This document shows, piece after piece, positions 36,035-42,777 of a DNA stretch of 42,777 nt. The translations under genes and the position numbers were made by a program. Source of the DNA: Ruminiclostridium cellobioparum DSM 1351 = ATCC 15832 (GTDB lineage Bacteria; Bacillota; Clostridia; Acetivibrionales; DSM-1351); the NCBI RefSeq assembly GCF_000621505.1, contig NZ_KK211298.1:16553-59329 (forward strand). Reading direction: 5' to 3'. The notes under the pieces are model-generated. The model ran no database searches and was not told the origin of the DNA. It saw only the letters and a list, made by a program, of their open reading frames with translations. Position 1 is the stretch's first letter. Each line of letters starts with the position of its first letter.

Positions 36035-37015
36035 ATGATAAATCCAAACAGAACTTTTTCTGAAATATGGCTGGCAGGCGGATGTTTCTGGGGAGTTGAA
36101 GCATTTATAAAAAATATTCCGGGAGTAATTCACACTGAAGTCGGATATGCCAACGGTAAAACCGAAAATCCGACCTATGAGGAGGTATGCAGCAAAAACA
36201 CCGGACATGCCGAGGCTGTCTATTTAAAATACAATCCTCAAAGACTGCCCTTGAACATACTCCTTGACTACTATTTCCGCATAATAGATCCCACACTTCT
36301 AAACAGGCAGGGCCATGATATCGGAACTCAATACAGAACGGGGATATACTACAAAAATCTTGCCGACAAAAGAGTCATAGAAGAATATGTGGATAAAAAG
36401 CAAAAAGAATACTCCAAAAAGATTATGACCGAAGTTTTGCCCATCCAAAATTTCTACAGAGCGGAAGAATATCATCAGGCGTATCTTGATAAAAATCCCA
36501 ACGGATACTGCCATATTGACTTTGAATTGATAAACAGCCTAAAAAGGGAAGCCGGCAAAAAGGTTGACAAATCCAAATACTCAAAGGCTGAGGAAGAAGT
36601 TCTGAAACAACAGTTAAGCCGTGAACAATATGAGGTTACTCAGAAGAAAGCAACTGAAGCACCTTTTGAAAATGAGTTCTGGGATAATAAAAAGAAAGGC
36701 ATCTATGTTGATATTGTCACCGGAGAGCCCCTATTCGTTTCATCGGACAAGTTCGATTCGGGCTGCGGCTGGCCAAGCTTTACCAGACCCATTGATGATG
36801 AGGTTATAGAATACAATGAGGACAAAAGCCACGGAATGTACAGAACGGAGGTTACCAGCAGAGTGGGAGGAAGCCATCTGGGACATGTTTTCGAGGATGG
36901 TCCGGCCCAGGAGGGCGGCCTGAGATATTGCATCAACAGTGCCTCTTTGAGGTTTATACCAGTTGAAGAAATGGCGGACAAAGGTTACGGAGAATTCATA
37001 CCTATGGTAAAATAG
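36035..37015 (+). CDS. msrAB: Fused peptide methionine sulfoxide reductase MsrA-MsrB
   Basis: A 326-residue fusion repairing both stereoisomers of oxidised methionine. The MsrA half begins with the catalytic motif GGCFWGVEA and contains [17 protein letters not shown] and GHAEAV. The MsrB half has [29 protein letters not shown] and catalytic Cys in [10 protein letters not shown]. The CxxC zinc pairs of some MsrB proteins are absent, which is normal for this fused subtype. The fusion is expected to be cytoplasmic: no signal peptide is present. An oxidative-stress role agrees with the oxygen-sensitive enzymes in this genome, but regulation is not visible. Confidence 0.96.
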   Translation: MINPNRTFSEIWLAGGCFWGVEAFIKNIPGVIHTEVGYANGKTENPTYEEVCSKNTGHAEAVYLKYNPQRLPLNILLDYYFRIIDPTLLNRQGHDIGTQYRTGIYYKNLADKRVIEEYVDKKQKEYSKKIMTEVLPIQNFYRAEEYHQAYLDKNPNGYCHIDFELINSLKREAGKKVDKSKYSKAEEEVLKQQLSREQYEVTQKKATEAPFENEFWDNKKKGIYVDIVTGEPLFVSSDKFDSGCGWPSFTRPIDDEVIEYNEDKSHGMYRTEVTSRVGGSHLGHVFEDGPAQEGGLRYCINSASLRFIPVEEMADKGYGEFIPMVK

Positions 37016-37025
37016 TCCCTGTATA

Positions 37026-37086
37026 CCGGTATCCGCCAATAAAAGCCCCTTTGAAGAGCTGCGTGGCAATCATTGACGGATACCGG
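37026..37086. other. Long inverted repeat between msrAB and the holin-like gene
   Basis: CCGGTATCCG at 37026-37035 and CGGATACCGG at 37077-37086 are perfect 10-base arms around 41 bases that can fold further (GCC/GGC and AGC/GCT pairs). It lies between convergent stop codons and could serve as a bidirectional terminator, although T-tracts are poor on both sides. Confidence 0.6.
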
Positions 37087-37146
37087 CCGGGAACACTATG
37101 ATTTTGCATATATTGGTTAAGAGCTGTATTCAAGTTTTGTGACAAC

Positions 37147-37335
37147 TTACTTATTTTCATCAGTGGTTTTCCTTGTGAAGAAGTAAGTAACAATCATGGT
37201 AGTACAGTTAGAGAAGAGCAGGAAAATATCCGAGTCGATTTTTTTCCCCGACAGAACAATTACAACAAGAGTAAAAACCAATGCAAGAGTTACAATACTT
37301 TTTACATTGATTAAATTTTTCAGTTTATCCTTCAT
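37147..37335 (-). CDS. Small two-helix membrane protein, holin-like
   Basis: A 62-residue protein with two hydrophobic segments (IVTLALVFTLVVIVLSG and FLLFSNCTTMIVTYFF) and a charged C-terminus (TRKTTDENK), a size and topology shared with many phage-type holins. No specific family is certain. GGAGGT lies eight bases before the ATG. Its start overlaps the stop of the 36-residue gene upstream (ATGA), indicating coupled translation. Confidence 0.7.
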   Translation of the reverse strand: MKDKLKNLINVKSIVTLALVFTLVVIVLSGKKIDSDIFLLFSNCTTMIVTYFFTRKTTDENK

Positions 37336-37442
37336 TTCTTCATACCTCCAATTCTTTTGCCTGTTGCTTTTATTTGAGCCTTTTGACCCGGGATTCCGTC
37401 CACCTGTGACGAGGTCAGGGCTTGAAACCCTTTAATGGCCAT
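37332..37442 (-). CDS. 36-residue basic microprotein
   Basis: The frame from ATG at 37442 to TGA at 37332 encodes MAIKGFQALTSSQVDG...TGKRIGGMKK, rich in Lys, Gly and Gln and without membrane segment. A strong ribosome binding site (AAGGAGAGGG) lies about seven bases upstream, and the stop overlaps the holin-like ATG. No family is recognised. The signals for translation are better than expected by chance. Confidence 0.6.
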   Translation of the reverse strand: MAIKGFQALTSSQVDGIPGQKAQIKATGKRIGGMKK

Positions 37443-37602
37443 AGTATAACCCTCTCCTTTCAATATGCGGTTTCTTATGTGAGTTTCGGGCTTTCGCTTA
37501 TTCCGGTCGGTTCAATCAATTGGATATGCCAGGGTCAAAATCCATGCATACTGATTTATGACTGGAAGCAGCTTTGGATAGACACAGGACTGTTCGGGAT
37601 AC

Positions 37603-37911
37603 TTAACTTTTACACGACACCTCTTTTCCCAACTCCTCTCGCAGCTCATTAATCCTTTGATGAGCCTGTTTGGTGCTTTCTTCAACTCTTGCCAGCCTGT
37701 CCGCATGATTGTTAACGGTCTTGTTCAGGCATCTCAATTCAAGTAAAGTCGTGTCACTGCTGCGTTTTATATATTCTATGTCGGCTTTGAGCTGTCCGAC
37801 TTCTATTCCGCTTTGCTTTGACTCTCCCTTTACCCTTGCCTGGAGGGTAAGATATCCAAAAACGACCCCGCTGACTGCCGCTATGCAAGTAATCAATATA
37901 TTTGTTTCCAC
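37603..37911 (-). CDS. Membrane-anchored coiled-coil protein, XhlA-like
   Basis: A 102-residue protein with one N-terminal membrane segment (ILITCIAAVSGVVFGYLTL) followed by a long heptad-patterned coiled coil (VGQLKADIEYIKRSS ... RVEESTKQAHQRINELREEL). This arrangement is seen in XhlA-type and other phage-lysis-associated proteins that partner a small holin. The GTG at 37911, five bases after GAAGGGG, is the best start; longer in-frame versions begin without a ribosome binding site. About 160 bases with no supported gene separate it from the microprotein. Confidence 0.7.
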   Translation of the reverse strand: METNILITCIAAVSGVVFGYLTLQARVKGESKQSGIEVGQLKADIEYIKRSSDTTLLELRCLNKTVNNHADRLARVEESTKQAHQRINELREELGKEVSCKS

Positions 37912-38000
37912 CTGCACCCCTTCTTTCCTGACAGATATAAAAGGACTACCCTTGCCAGCAAGTAATCCTCGGTAGTCTAAATACAATCTTCCGGAAAAAT

Positions 38001-38228
38001 TTAAAAATATGTCATCTGGTCATGAACAATATTTATGAGTTCGACTCGTAGAGATTGAATAGCATCTTCTCTGGGCAGCATTATGTATCTGGACAAATAT
38101 TCGATATCATCAGAAAATAAATTGATAATTTCATTCATTGACACTTTATCACCCTGCTGAGCCTGTCTTACTATTTGTATGAATCTGTCAGGGTTTGTCG
38201 TAACAATTCCAATCCTTTCTTTTTCCAT
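38001..38228 (-). CDS. RsoA/HTH_16-like sigma partner
   Basis: A 75-residue protein with the pattern FIQIVRQAQQGDKVSMNEII ... YIMLPREDAIQSLRVELI, resembling the N-terminal (region 2-like) part of small sigma factors and the HTH_16 family. It has no DNA-binding region 4. That part is in the upstream gene, which it overlaps by 58 bases. The pair mirrors the two-part SigO-RsoA sigma factor of Bacillus subtilis; the match is by layout and pattern, not by a search. AGGGGGTG precedes the ATG. Confidence 0.65.
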   Translation of the reverse strand: MEKERIGIVTTNPDRFIQIVRQAQQGDKVSMNEIINLFSDDIEYLSRYIMLPREDAIQSLRVELINIVHDQMTYF

Positions 38229-38527
38229 TTATTCACCCCCTGTTGAGTCATGTTAAGTTCACAAGCGACCTCCTGCTCCGTCATACCGTCGATTATAGTT
38301 CTCCGGATGATGTATCTGCATTTCTCCCATGGTATAGAATCCAATAACTCTTTAATATAGACATTTGATAAAATTTCTGCCTCAAACCCGCTGTCGTGTA
38401 CCTGGCTTTCAAAAAGGAGATAACATTCTTTTAACTGTTGATTACGAGCCTTATACTGCAATCTCCATGCTGCTCTCCTCAGTAGCTTTCTGTAGTTTTC
38501 TACCGAGATGCCATCGTTAGTTTGCAT
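38171..38527 (-). CDS. Sigma region-4-like regulator (SigO-like half)
   Basis: A 118-residue protein. The C-terminal half reads like sigma-70 region 4 with a helix-turn-helix: LLDSIPWEKCRYIIRRTIIDG, MTEQEVACELNMTQQGVNKWKKKGLELLRQTL. No region 2 (core and -10 recognition) is present. GGAGGTTTCTT precedes the ATG. First gene of the minus-strand group ending with the holin-like protein and divergent from the giant HYR protein. It might instead be a sporulation or phage-type positive regulator. Confidence 0.75.
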   Translation of the reverse strand: MQTNDGISVENYRKLLRRAAWRLQYKARNQQLKECYLLFESQVHDSGFEAEILSNVYIKELLDSIPWEKCRYIIRRTIIDGMTEQEVACELNMTQQGVNKWKKKGLELLRQTLTDSYK

Positions 38528-38851
38528 AAGAAACCTCCGTCCTGATGAATTTTATGGACTTCAATATTAAATTGTAGGATTGTTTTTAAACTGGTATATT
38601 TTGTAACTTATTTTAGTGGTTTTACTATTATAGTAATACTTTTTATCTATATAACAACCAAATTTTTTAATATCATACAAATTATGTATATTATGGATGA
38701 GATTTTTCGAGTTGTTATTTTTGACATAAAAATTCCTTTATATGAGAAGGGGGTTTCATCAAAAGTTGCCTGTTTAAAATCAGGAGGCAGGTAACAATTT
38801 AAAAGTCGGATACCAACCAATTCAAAACCAAATCTTATTGGAGGAATGCAA
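38528..38851. promoter_or_regulatory. Divergent region between sigma-like pair and giant surface protein
   Basis: It contains the perfect palindrome TTACTAT-T-ATAGTAA at 38622-38636 and a TTGACA at 38721-38726 that lacks a good -10. A leader hairpin at 38765-38795 (GTTGCCT ... AGGC...AAC, or CCTG/CAGG) follows. GGAGGAATGC gives a strong ribosome binding site for the ATG at 38852. The lack of a standard -10 fits an alternative sigma, but this is weak. Confidence 0.45.
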
Positions 38852-41800
38852 ATGAAACATTTAAAGGAACCGTTTAAAGCTTTTGCTAGGTACACGGGTA
38901 AACAATTTAAATGGGTATACTGCTCGCTCATAATACTTTTAGTTTCTCTGGCAGTAATCCCTAATGTGAATCAAGTATATTCCGCCGGAGAAACGGGGGA
39001 GACCTTATATGCGGTTTCTCCGCTGAACCAGCAGATAAAACTGTCTCAGCCCACTGCATCAGCACCGGGAGGACGAGGCTTCATGCTGCCGCAGGCAGTC
39101 GTGGTAAAAGATGCCTCCGGCAGGCCTGTTGCAGGTCTTTCTGTAACCTTTGAAGTTTCTGCCAATAGCATGATAACCTCAATTATGAGAGGCTATAACA
39201 GCAGAATCTTTACGGTTACAACCGATTCCAACGGTATGGCGTCGGCTGCCAATACATATCCAAACTATGTAGGCGAAGGGTATCAGGTCTATTCAACATA
39301 TGCCGGAATTATTCAAACCTTACAGGTAAAAGCCAGTATTCCCGGAGCTAATACGGTTACGTTCAACGTGGAGGTAGGGACATACAGTTCAAATCTGGTA
39401 GACAAGACTCCGCCTTTTATTTCAGTTCAGGCAAAAGATGACACCGGAGCCGACTACATTGCCGGAACCTGGACAAGCCATTCGGTATCCGTGGCTTATA
39501 CCGCAACAGATTCTCTTTCGACCATTAAATCCTGCACTCCTGAGCAGATATTCAGTGAAGAAGGAGCTAACCAGACTGCAACCGGTACTGCCGTTGACAG
39601 TGCCAACAATTCTGCAAGTGTGACCTTTGGACCCATAAACATTGACAAAAGTATGCCGGTCACAACAGCTACCTACCCAAAGCCGAAATCGGGCGGCTGG
39701 TATGATGATAAGGTAACTGTAAGCTTTGACTCAACAGACAGCGTTTCAGGAGTCAATGCAATATTCTACAGGATCGGTGAAGGTACTCCCGTTAAACTGG
39801 GGGGGCAAAGCGCTACTGCGGATATTGATCTTGAAGGGACAAGCGTCATAACTTACTGGGCGGTGGATAATGCCGGAAACCAGGAGCAGGCAAAGACCTT
39901 TACCGTCAAGATCGACAGGTCTGTTCCCACAGTGACGGCTAAACTGAGTCCGGAAAAGAATGAAAATGGCTGGAACAAGTATGACGTAACACTCACTCTC
40001 ACAGCAAAAGATACTCAATCAGGTGTAAAGGAGATTCGTTACAAAACCGGTGAGTCAGGTGAAGAGAAAACCGTTTCGGGAGACAATACTGAAATACTCT
40101 TCAAAACGGAAGGAATAAGCCGGATATTCTACTGGGCAACGGATAATGTGGGCAAAAGCAGTCCCGTTGAGAACATTGAAATAAAACTCGACAAAAGCAC
40201 CCCTGTTGTTATTCCGCCCCGGGATATCACATTGGAAGCAACTGCTGTCAGGACACCGATAGACATTGGAACAGCCCAGGTAACAGATGTAAGTGACTGG
40301 ACACTGGAAAATGATGCTCCAGGAGACGGATTCCCTGTGGGAACCACAAAAGTCATATGGAAGGCTACCGACTCTGTGGGTTTTGTGTCTCAAGCCGTGC
40401 AGAATATTACTGTTAATGACACAACAAAGCCGGTCATTACGGTGCAGGGAAATGTAGTAGTTGAGGCTACGGCAGTTGAAACCCCTGTGACTCTTGAGCC
40501 TGCAACTGCTACAGATATATTTCCTGTAACAATTTCAAGCGATGCTCCGGAGAAATACAAGCTTGGTGAAACATTTGTAACCTGGAAGGCAAAGGATGCA
40601 AATAACAATGAGGTGACTGCAACACAGAGAGTCGAAGTGATTGATTCAACGAAGCCTTTATTGAAATTGCCGGACAACCTTACAGTGGAAGCCACAGGCA
40701 GAAGGACTCAGGTGGATATAGGATCTGCTTCGGCAACGGATATTTTCAAGGTAACCATAACCAACAATGCTCTGCCCGATTATCCCATAGGCACCACATA
40801 TGTGGCCTGGAAGGCTACCGATGAAAGTAATAATGTTTCCGAAGGTGTTCAGGAGATAAAGGTTCAGGATACCACAAAACCTCAGCTGACTATTCCGGAA
40901 GATATAACCCTGGAAGCACCGAGCAGATATGTTAAATTGAATATCGGGAAAGCCACGGCTACTGATATATTCCCTGTGGAGATTACCAGTAATGCACCTG
41001 AGGAATTTACGGTGGGAAGAACCGAGGTTAAATGGAAAGCTGTTGACGAAAACAAGAACGAAGACACCAAATCACAGTATATAACCATTACCGATAATAC
41101 TCCTCCGGTGATAACCATACCGAAAGATATAAGAGTGGAAGCAACCGGAGAAAAGACAAAGGTTCCAGTAGTTCCGCCCGAGGTATATGACATATTTGAG
41201 ACAACCATCACACGCAACGGTCCCCAGGATAATCTATTCCCTGTTGGTCAGACAGTTATAACCTGGGTTGTAAGAGATGCAAACGGGAACTCATCTTCGG
41301 TTGAACAGTCGGTATATGTTGAAGACACCACAAAGCCCGTACTCACTCTGCCCAAAGATATAAAAGCAGAGGCAACAGCCAGGAGAACTCCTGTGGAGCT
41401 CGGCACGCCTTCAGCGTTTGATATCTTCCCGGTCACCTTTACCAATGATGGTTTGGCGGATTACCCTATAGGTTCTACCCCGGTAACCTGGAAGGCTACA
41501 GATACTCATGGGAATTTTACAAAGGGAATTCAGCATGTCACTATTGAGGACACTACAGAACCAGTTCTTCATGTCCCGGTGGATAAAACCATTGAGGCTA
41601 CGGCTATCCTGACGCCTGTAGATATCGGTAAAGCGACAGCAACAGATATCTTTACGGTAGAAACATCAAGTAATGACATCAAATACTATCCTCTTGGCGT
41701 CACCGAAGTAGAGTGGAAAGCCCGGGACGAGAATAATAACGAGGCAACCGGTACTCAAAAAATTAATATTGTTGACACAACGGCTCCTGTAATAAGTGTA

Positions 41801-42777
41801 CCTCGTGATGTAACCGTAGAGGCCACCGGCGATAAAACTCCTGTGGAGCTGGGAAAGGCCGAGGCATCGGATATTTTCGCAGTTACTATTACAAATAATG
41901 CACCAGAAGACGGTTTTGCCGTGGGTACTTTTGAGGTCATCTGGACTGCAGCCGATTCAAATGGTAACTCCAGCACCGGAGTACAAAAGGTAACTGTAAA
42001 AGATACAACTCCTCCGGTACTTAAGGTTCCCAACAATATATCGGTAGAAGCCACCGCAGTAAAAACACCGGTGGATATCGGAGAAGCTGCTGCAACAGAT
42101 TTATTTAAGGTCAGGATATTAAATAACGGTATAGGAGCATATCCTCTTGGAAGAACAATTGTAACCTGGACGGCAATTGATGAACATAATAATTCTACTG
42201 AAGGCACTCAGGAAATTACCGTAACCGACAGGACTCCTCCCGTTGTAACACCGCCTGAGGATCTGACTATAGAAGCTACGGCCAAAATGACAGAGGTTAC
42301 CGACATTGGACAGGCAAAAGCAGCCGATATCTTTGAAATCAAATCGATTAACCACAATGCTCCGGGGATATATCCATTTGGTACAACGAATGTAACCTGG
42401 ACGGCAAAAGATGTTAATGGCAATGTTGGTGAAGGTATTCAGAAAATTACAATTATAGACACGACACCACCTGAGCTGGAAGCGCCTCTGGATTTAATTG
42501 TTGAAGCTACTTCAGCAGATGGAACACCTGTGGATATAGGTAATCCTGTATACAGCGATATTTTCGGCGTGGAAGTGTCGAATGATGCTCCCGGGTTATT
42601 CCAGATAGGAACAACCGAGGTGACCTGGACGGCAACCGATGAGCATAACAACAGTACCACCAGGATACAGAGGATAATAGTAAGGGATACAACACCGCCA
42701 GAGCTGAAAGCACCGGCAGACAAGGTGGTGGAAGCAACCGCGGCAGAAGGAACCCCTGTGGAATTGGGAACCCCTGA
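38852..42777 (+). CDS. Giant secreted HYR-repeat protein, 3' end outside window
   Basis: An uninterrupted frame of more than 1300 codons with no stop before the window edge. The N-terminus has a basic region and a hydrophobic signal segment (WVYCSLIILLVSLAVIP), with likely cleavage after VYSA near residue 47. Residues about 60-170 resemble a Big_1 immunoglobulin-like domain (VVVKDASGRPVAGLSVTFEV, TTDSNGMASA). Residues about 190-450 contain Ig-like modules with DSVSGVNAIFYRIG and YWAVDNAGN blocks. From about 40196 onward come eleven full and one partial HYR repeats of about 75 residues (TVEAT..TPVDIG.A.ATDIF ... GTT.VTWKATD). HYR modules are adhesive or spacer domains of extracellular proteins. 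The anchor, enzyme or dockerin, if any, lies to the right. Confidence 0.95.
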   Translation, partial: MKHLKEPFKAFARYTGKQFKWVYCSLIILLVSLAVIPNVNQVYSAGETGETLYAVSPLNQQIKLSQPTASAPGGRGFMLPQAVVVKDASGRPVAGLSVTFEVSANSMITSIMRGYNSRIFTVTTDSNGMASAANTYPNYVGEGYQVYSTYAGIIQTLQVKASIPGANTVTFNVEVGTYSSNLVDKTPPFISVQAKDDTGADYIAGTWTSHSVSVAYTATDSLSTIKSCTPEQIFSEEGANQTATGTAVDSANNSASVTFGPINIDKSMPVTTATYPKPKSGGWYDDKVTVSFDSTDSVSGVNAIFYRIGEGTPVKLGGQSATADIDLEGTSVITYWAVDNAGNQEQAKTFTVKIDRSVPTVTAKLSPEKNENGWNKYDVTLTLTAKDTQSGVKEIRYKTGESGEEKTVSGDNTEILFKTEGISRIFYWATDNVGKSSPVENIEIKLDKSTPVVIPPRDITLEATAVRTPIDIGTAQVTDVSDWTLENDAPGDGFPVGTTKVIWKATDSVGFVSQAVQNITVNDTTKPVITVQGNVVVEATAVETPVTLEPATATDIFPVTISSDAPEKYKLGETFVTWKAKDANNNEVTATQRVEVIDSTKPLLKLPDNLTVEATGRRTQVDIGSASATDIFKVTITNNALPDYPIGTTYVAWKATDESNNVSEGVQEIKVQDTTKPQLTIPEDITLEAPSRYVKLNIGKATATDIFPVEITSNAPEEFTVGRTEVKWKAVDENKNEDTKSQYITITDNTPPVITIPKDIRVEATGEKTKVPVVPPEVYDIFETTITRNGPQDNLFPVGQTVITWVVRDANGNSSSVEQSVYVEDTTKPVLTLPKDIKAEATARRTPVELGTPSAFDIFPVTFTNDGLADYPIGSTPVTWKATDTHGNFTKGIQHVTIEDTTEPVLHVPVDKTIEATAILTPVDIGKATATDIFTVETSSNDIKYYPLGVTEVEWKARDENNNEATGTQKINIVDTTAPVISVPRDVTVEATGDKTPVELGKAEASDIFAVTITNNAPEDGFAVGTFEVIWTAADSNGNSSTGVQKVTVKDTTPPVLKVPNNISVEATAVKTPVDIGEAAATDLFKVRILNNGIGAYPLGRTIVTWTAIDEHNNSTEGTQEITVTDRTPPVVTPPEDLTIEATAKMTEVTDIGQAKAADIFEIKSINHNAPGIYPFGTTNVTWTAKDVNGNVGEGIQKITIIDTTPPELEAPLDLIVEATSADGTPVDIGNPVYSDIFGVEVSNDAPGLFQIGTTEVTWTATDEHNNSTTRIQRIIVRDTTPPELKAPADKVVEATAAEGTPVELGTP
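40196..42777 (+). repeat. Tandem HYR-module repeats of about 225 bases
   Basis: Eleven full and one partial imperfect copies, each ending near a VxDTTxP junction (the DTTKP or DTTPP motif). They diverge from each other, which indicates an old array under selection for fold, not a recent expansion. The window ends inside copy twelve. Confidence 0.9.

Noticed and set aside
37002-37160. Minus-strand frame of 52 codons overlapping the ends of the holin-like gene and msrAB
   Set aside because: The peptide looks somewhat protein-like and overlaps the holin-like stop, but most of it is the long inverted repeat and the ribosome binding site is weak. Left undecided, not annotated.
37512-37706. Minus-strand frame of 64 codons overlapping the end of the coiled-coil protein gene
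   Set aside because: Shifted-frame reading of that gene plus noncoding sequence; no ribosome binding site.
40055-42737. Many minus-strand open frames opposite the HYR protein
   Set aside because: They recur with the repeat period and are shadows of the plus-strand coding sequence.

Overview
The window looks like the chromosome of an anaerobic, low-GC, plant-polysaccharide-degrading clostridium (Ruminiclostridium-like). This is inferred from the C. difficile-like type I-B CRISPR repeat, a glycyl radical enzyme locus, arabinan and mannan clusters, a YesM/YesN-type two-component system and strong GGAGG ribosome binding sites. No rRNA, tRNA or transposase was recognised.

Layout. 1-690: trailer end of a CRISPR array read rightward; leader and cas genes lie outside the window. 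973-2727: chemotaxis receptor. 2741-6820 (minus): response regulator, sensor kinase and a catalytically dead RbsA-like double-ABC protein. 7156-14727 (plus): a glycyl radical enzyme (GRE) divided into a 744-residue barrel subunit and a separate 83-residue glycyl radical subunit, then a ribose-type ABC importer and the GRE activase. 14922-16427: an unusual Ala/Thr-rich heptad-repeat protein with a Cys-rich head. 16604-17578: GNAT acetyltransferase and a Fur-family repressor.

17658-25281: arabinan module with an ArsR-type regulator carrying a large extra domain, AraNPQ-like importer, a GH43 arabinanase lipoprotein whose start codon appears to be ATA, and an intracellular GH43. 25473-29112 (minus): mannan module with GH130 mannooligosaccharide phosphorylase, cellobiose 2-epimerase, GH130 mannosylglucose phosphorylase and a 20-codon remnant that resembles an acetyl esterase start; a LacI regulator is divergent at 29349. 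30605-36034: housekeeping and accessory genes (ferredoxin-type aldo/keto reductase, DUF188, DUF1653, LUD, DUF503, MFS transporter, GDPD). 36035-37015: MsrAB fusion. 37147-38527 (minus): split sigma-like pair (region-4-like and RsoA/HTH_16-like), a membrane coiled-coil protein, a 36-residue microprotein and a holin-like protein. 38852-end: start of a giant secreted protein with at least 11 HYR repeats, running off the right edge.

How it fits together. The left half looks like one inducible system: an ABC importer brings in an unknown sugar-like or polyol-like molecule, the two-subunit GRE acts on it after activation by the radical SAM activase, and a two-component system plus a dead ABC paralogue probably senses transport. 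The kinase has almost no extracytoplasmic domain, so its signal probably comes from a partner. The middle is a hemicellulose section. Arabinan is cut outside, imported as oligosaccharides and trimmed inside, while mannooligosaccharides are phosphorolysed. The right end pairs a candidate two-part sigma factor with a divergently encoded surface protein.
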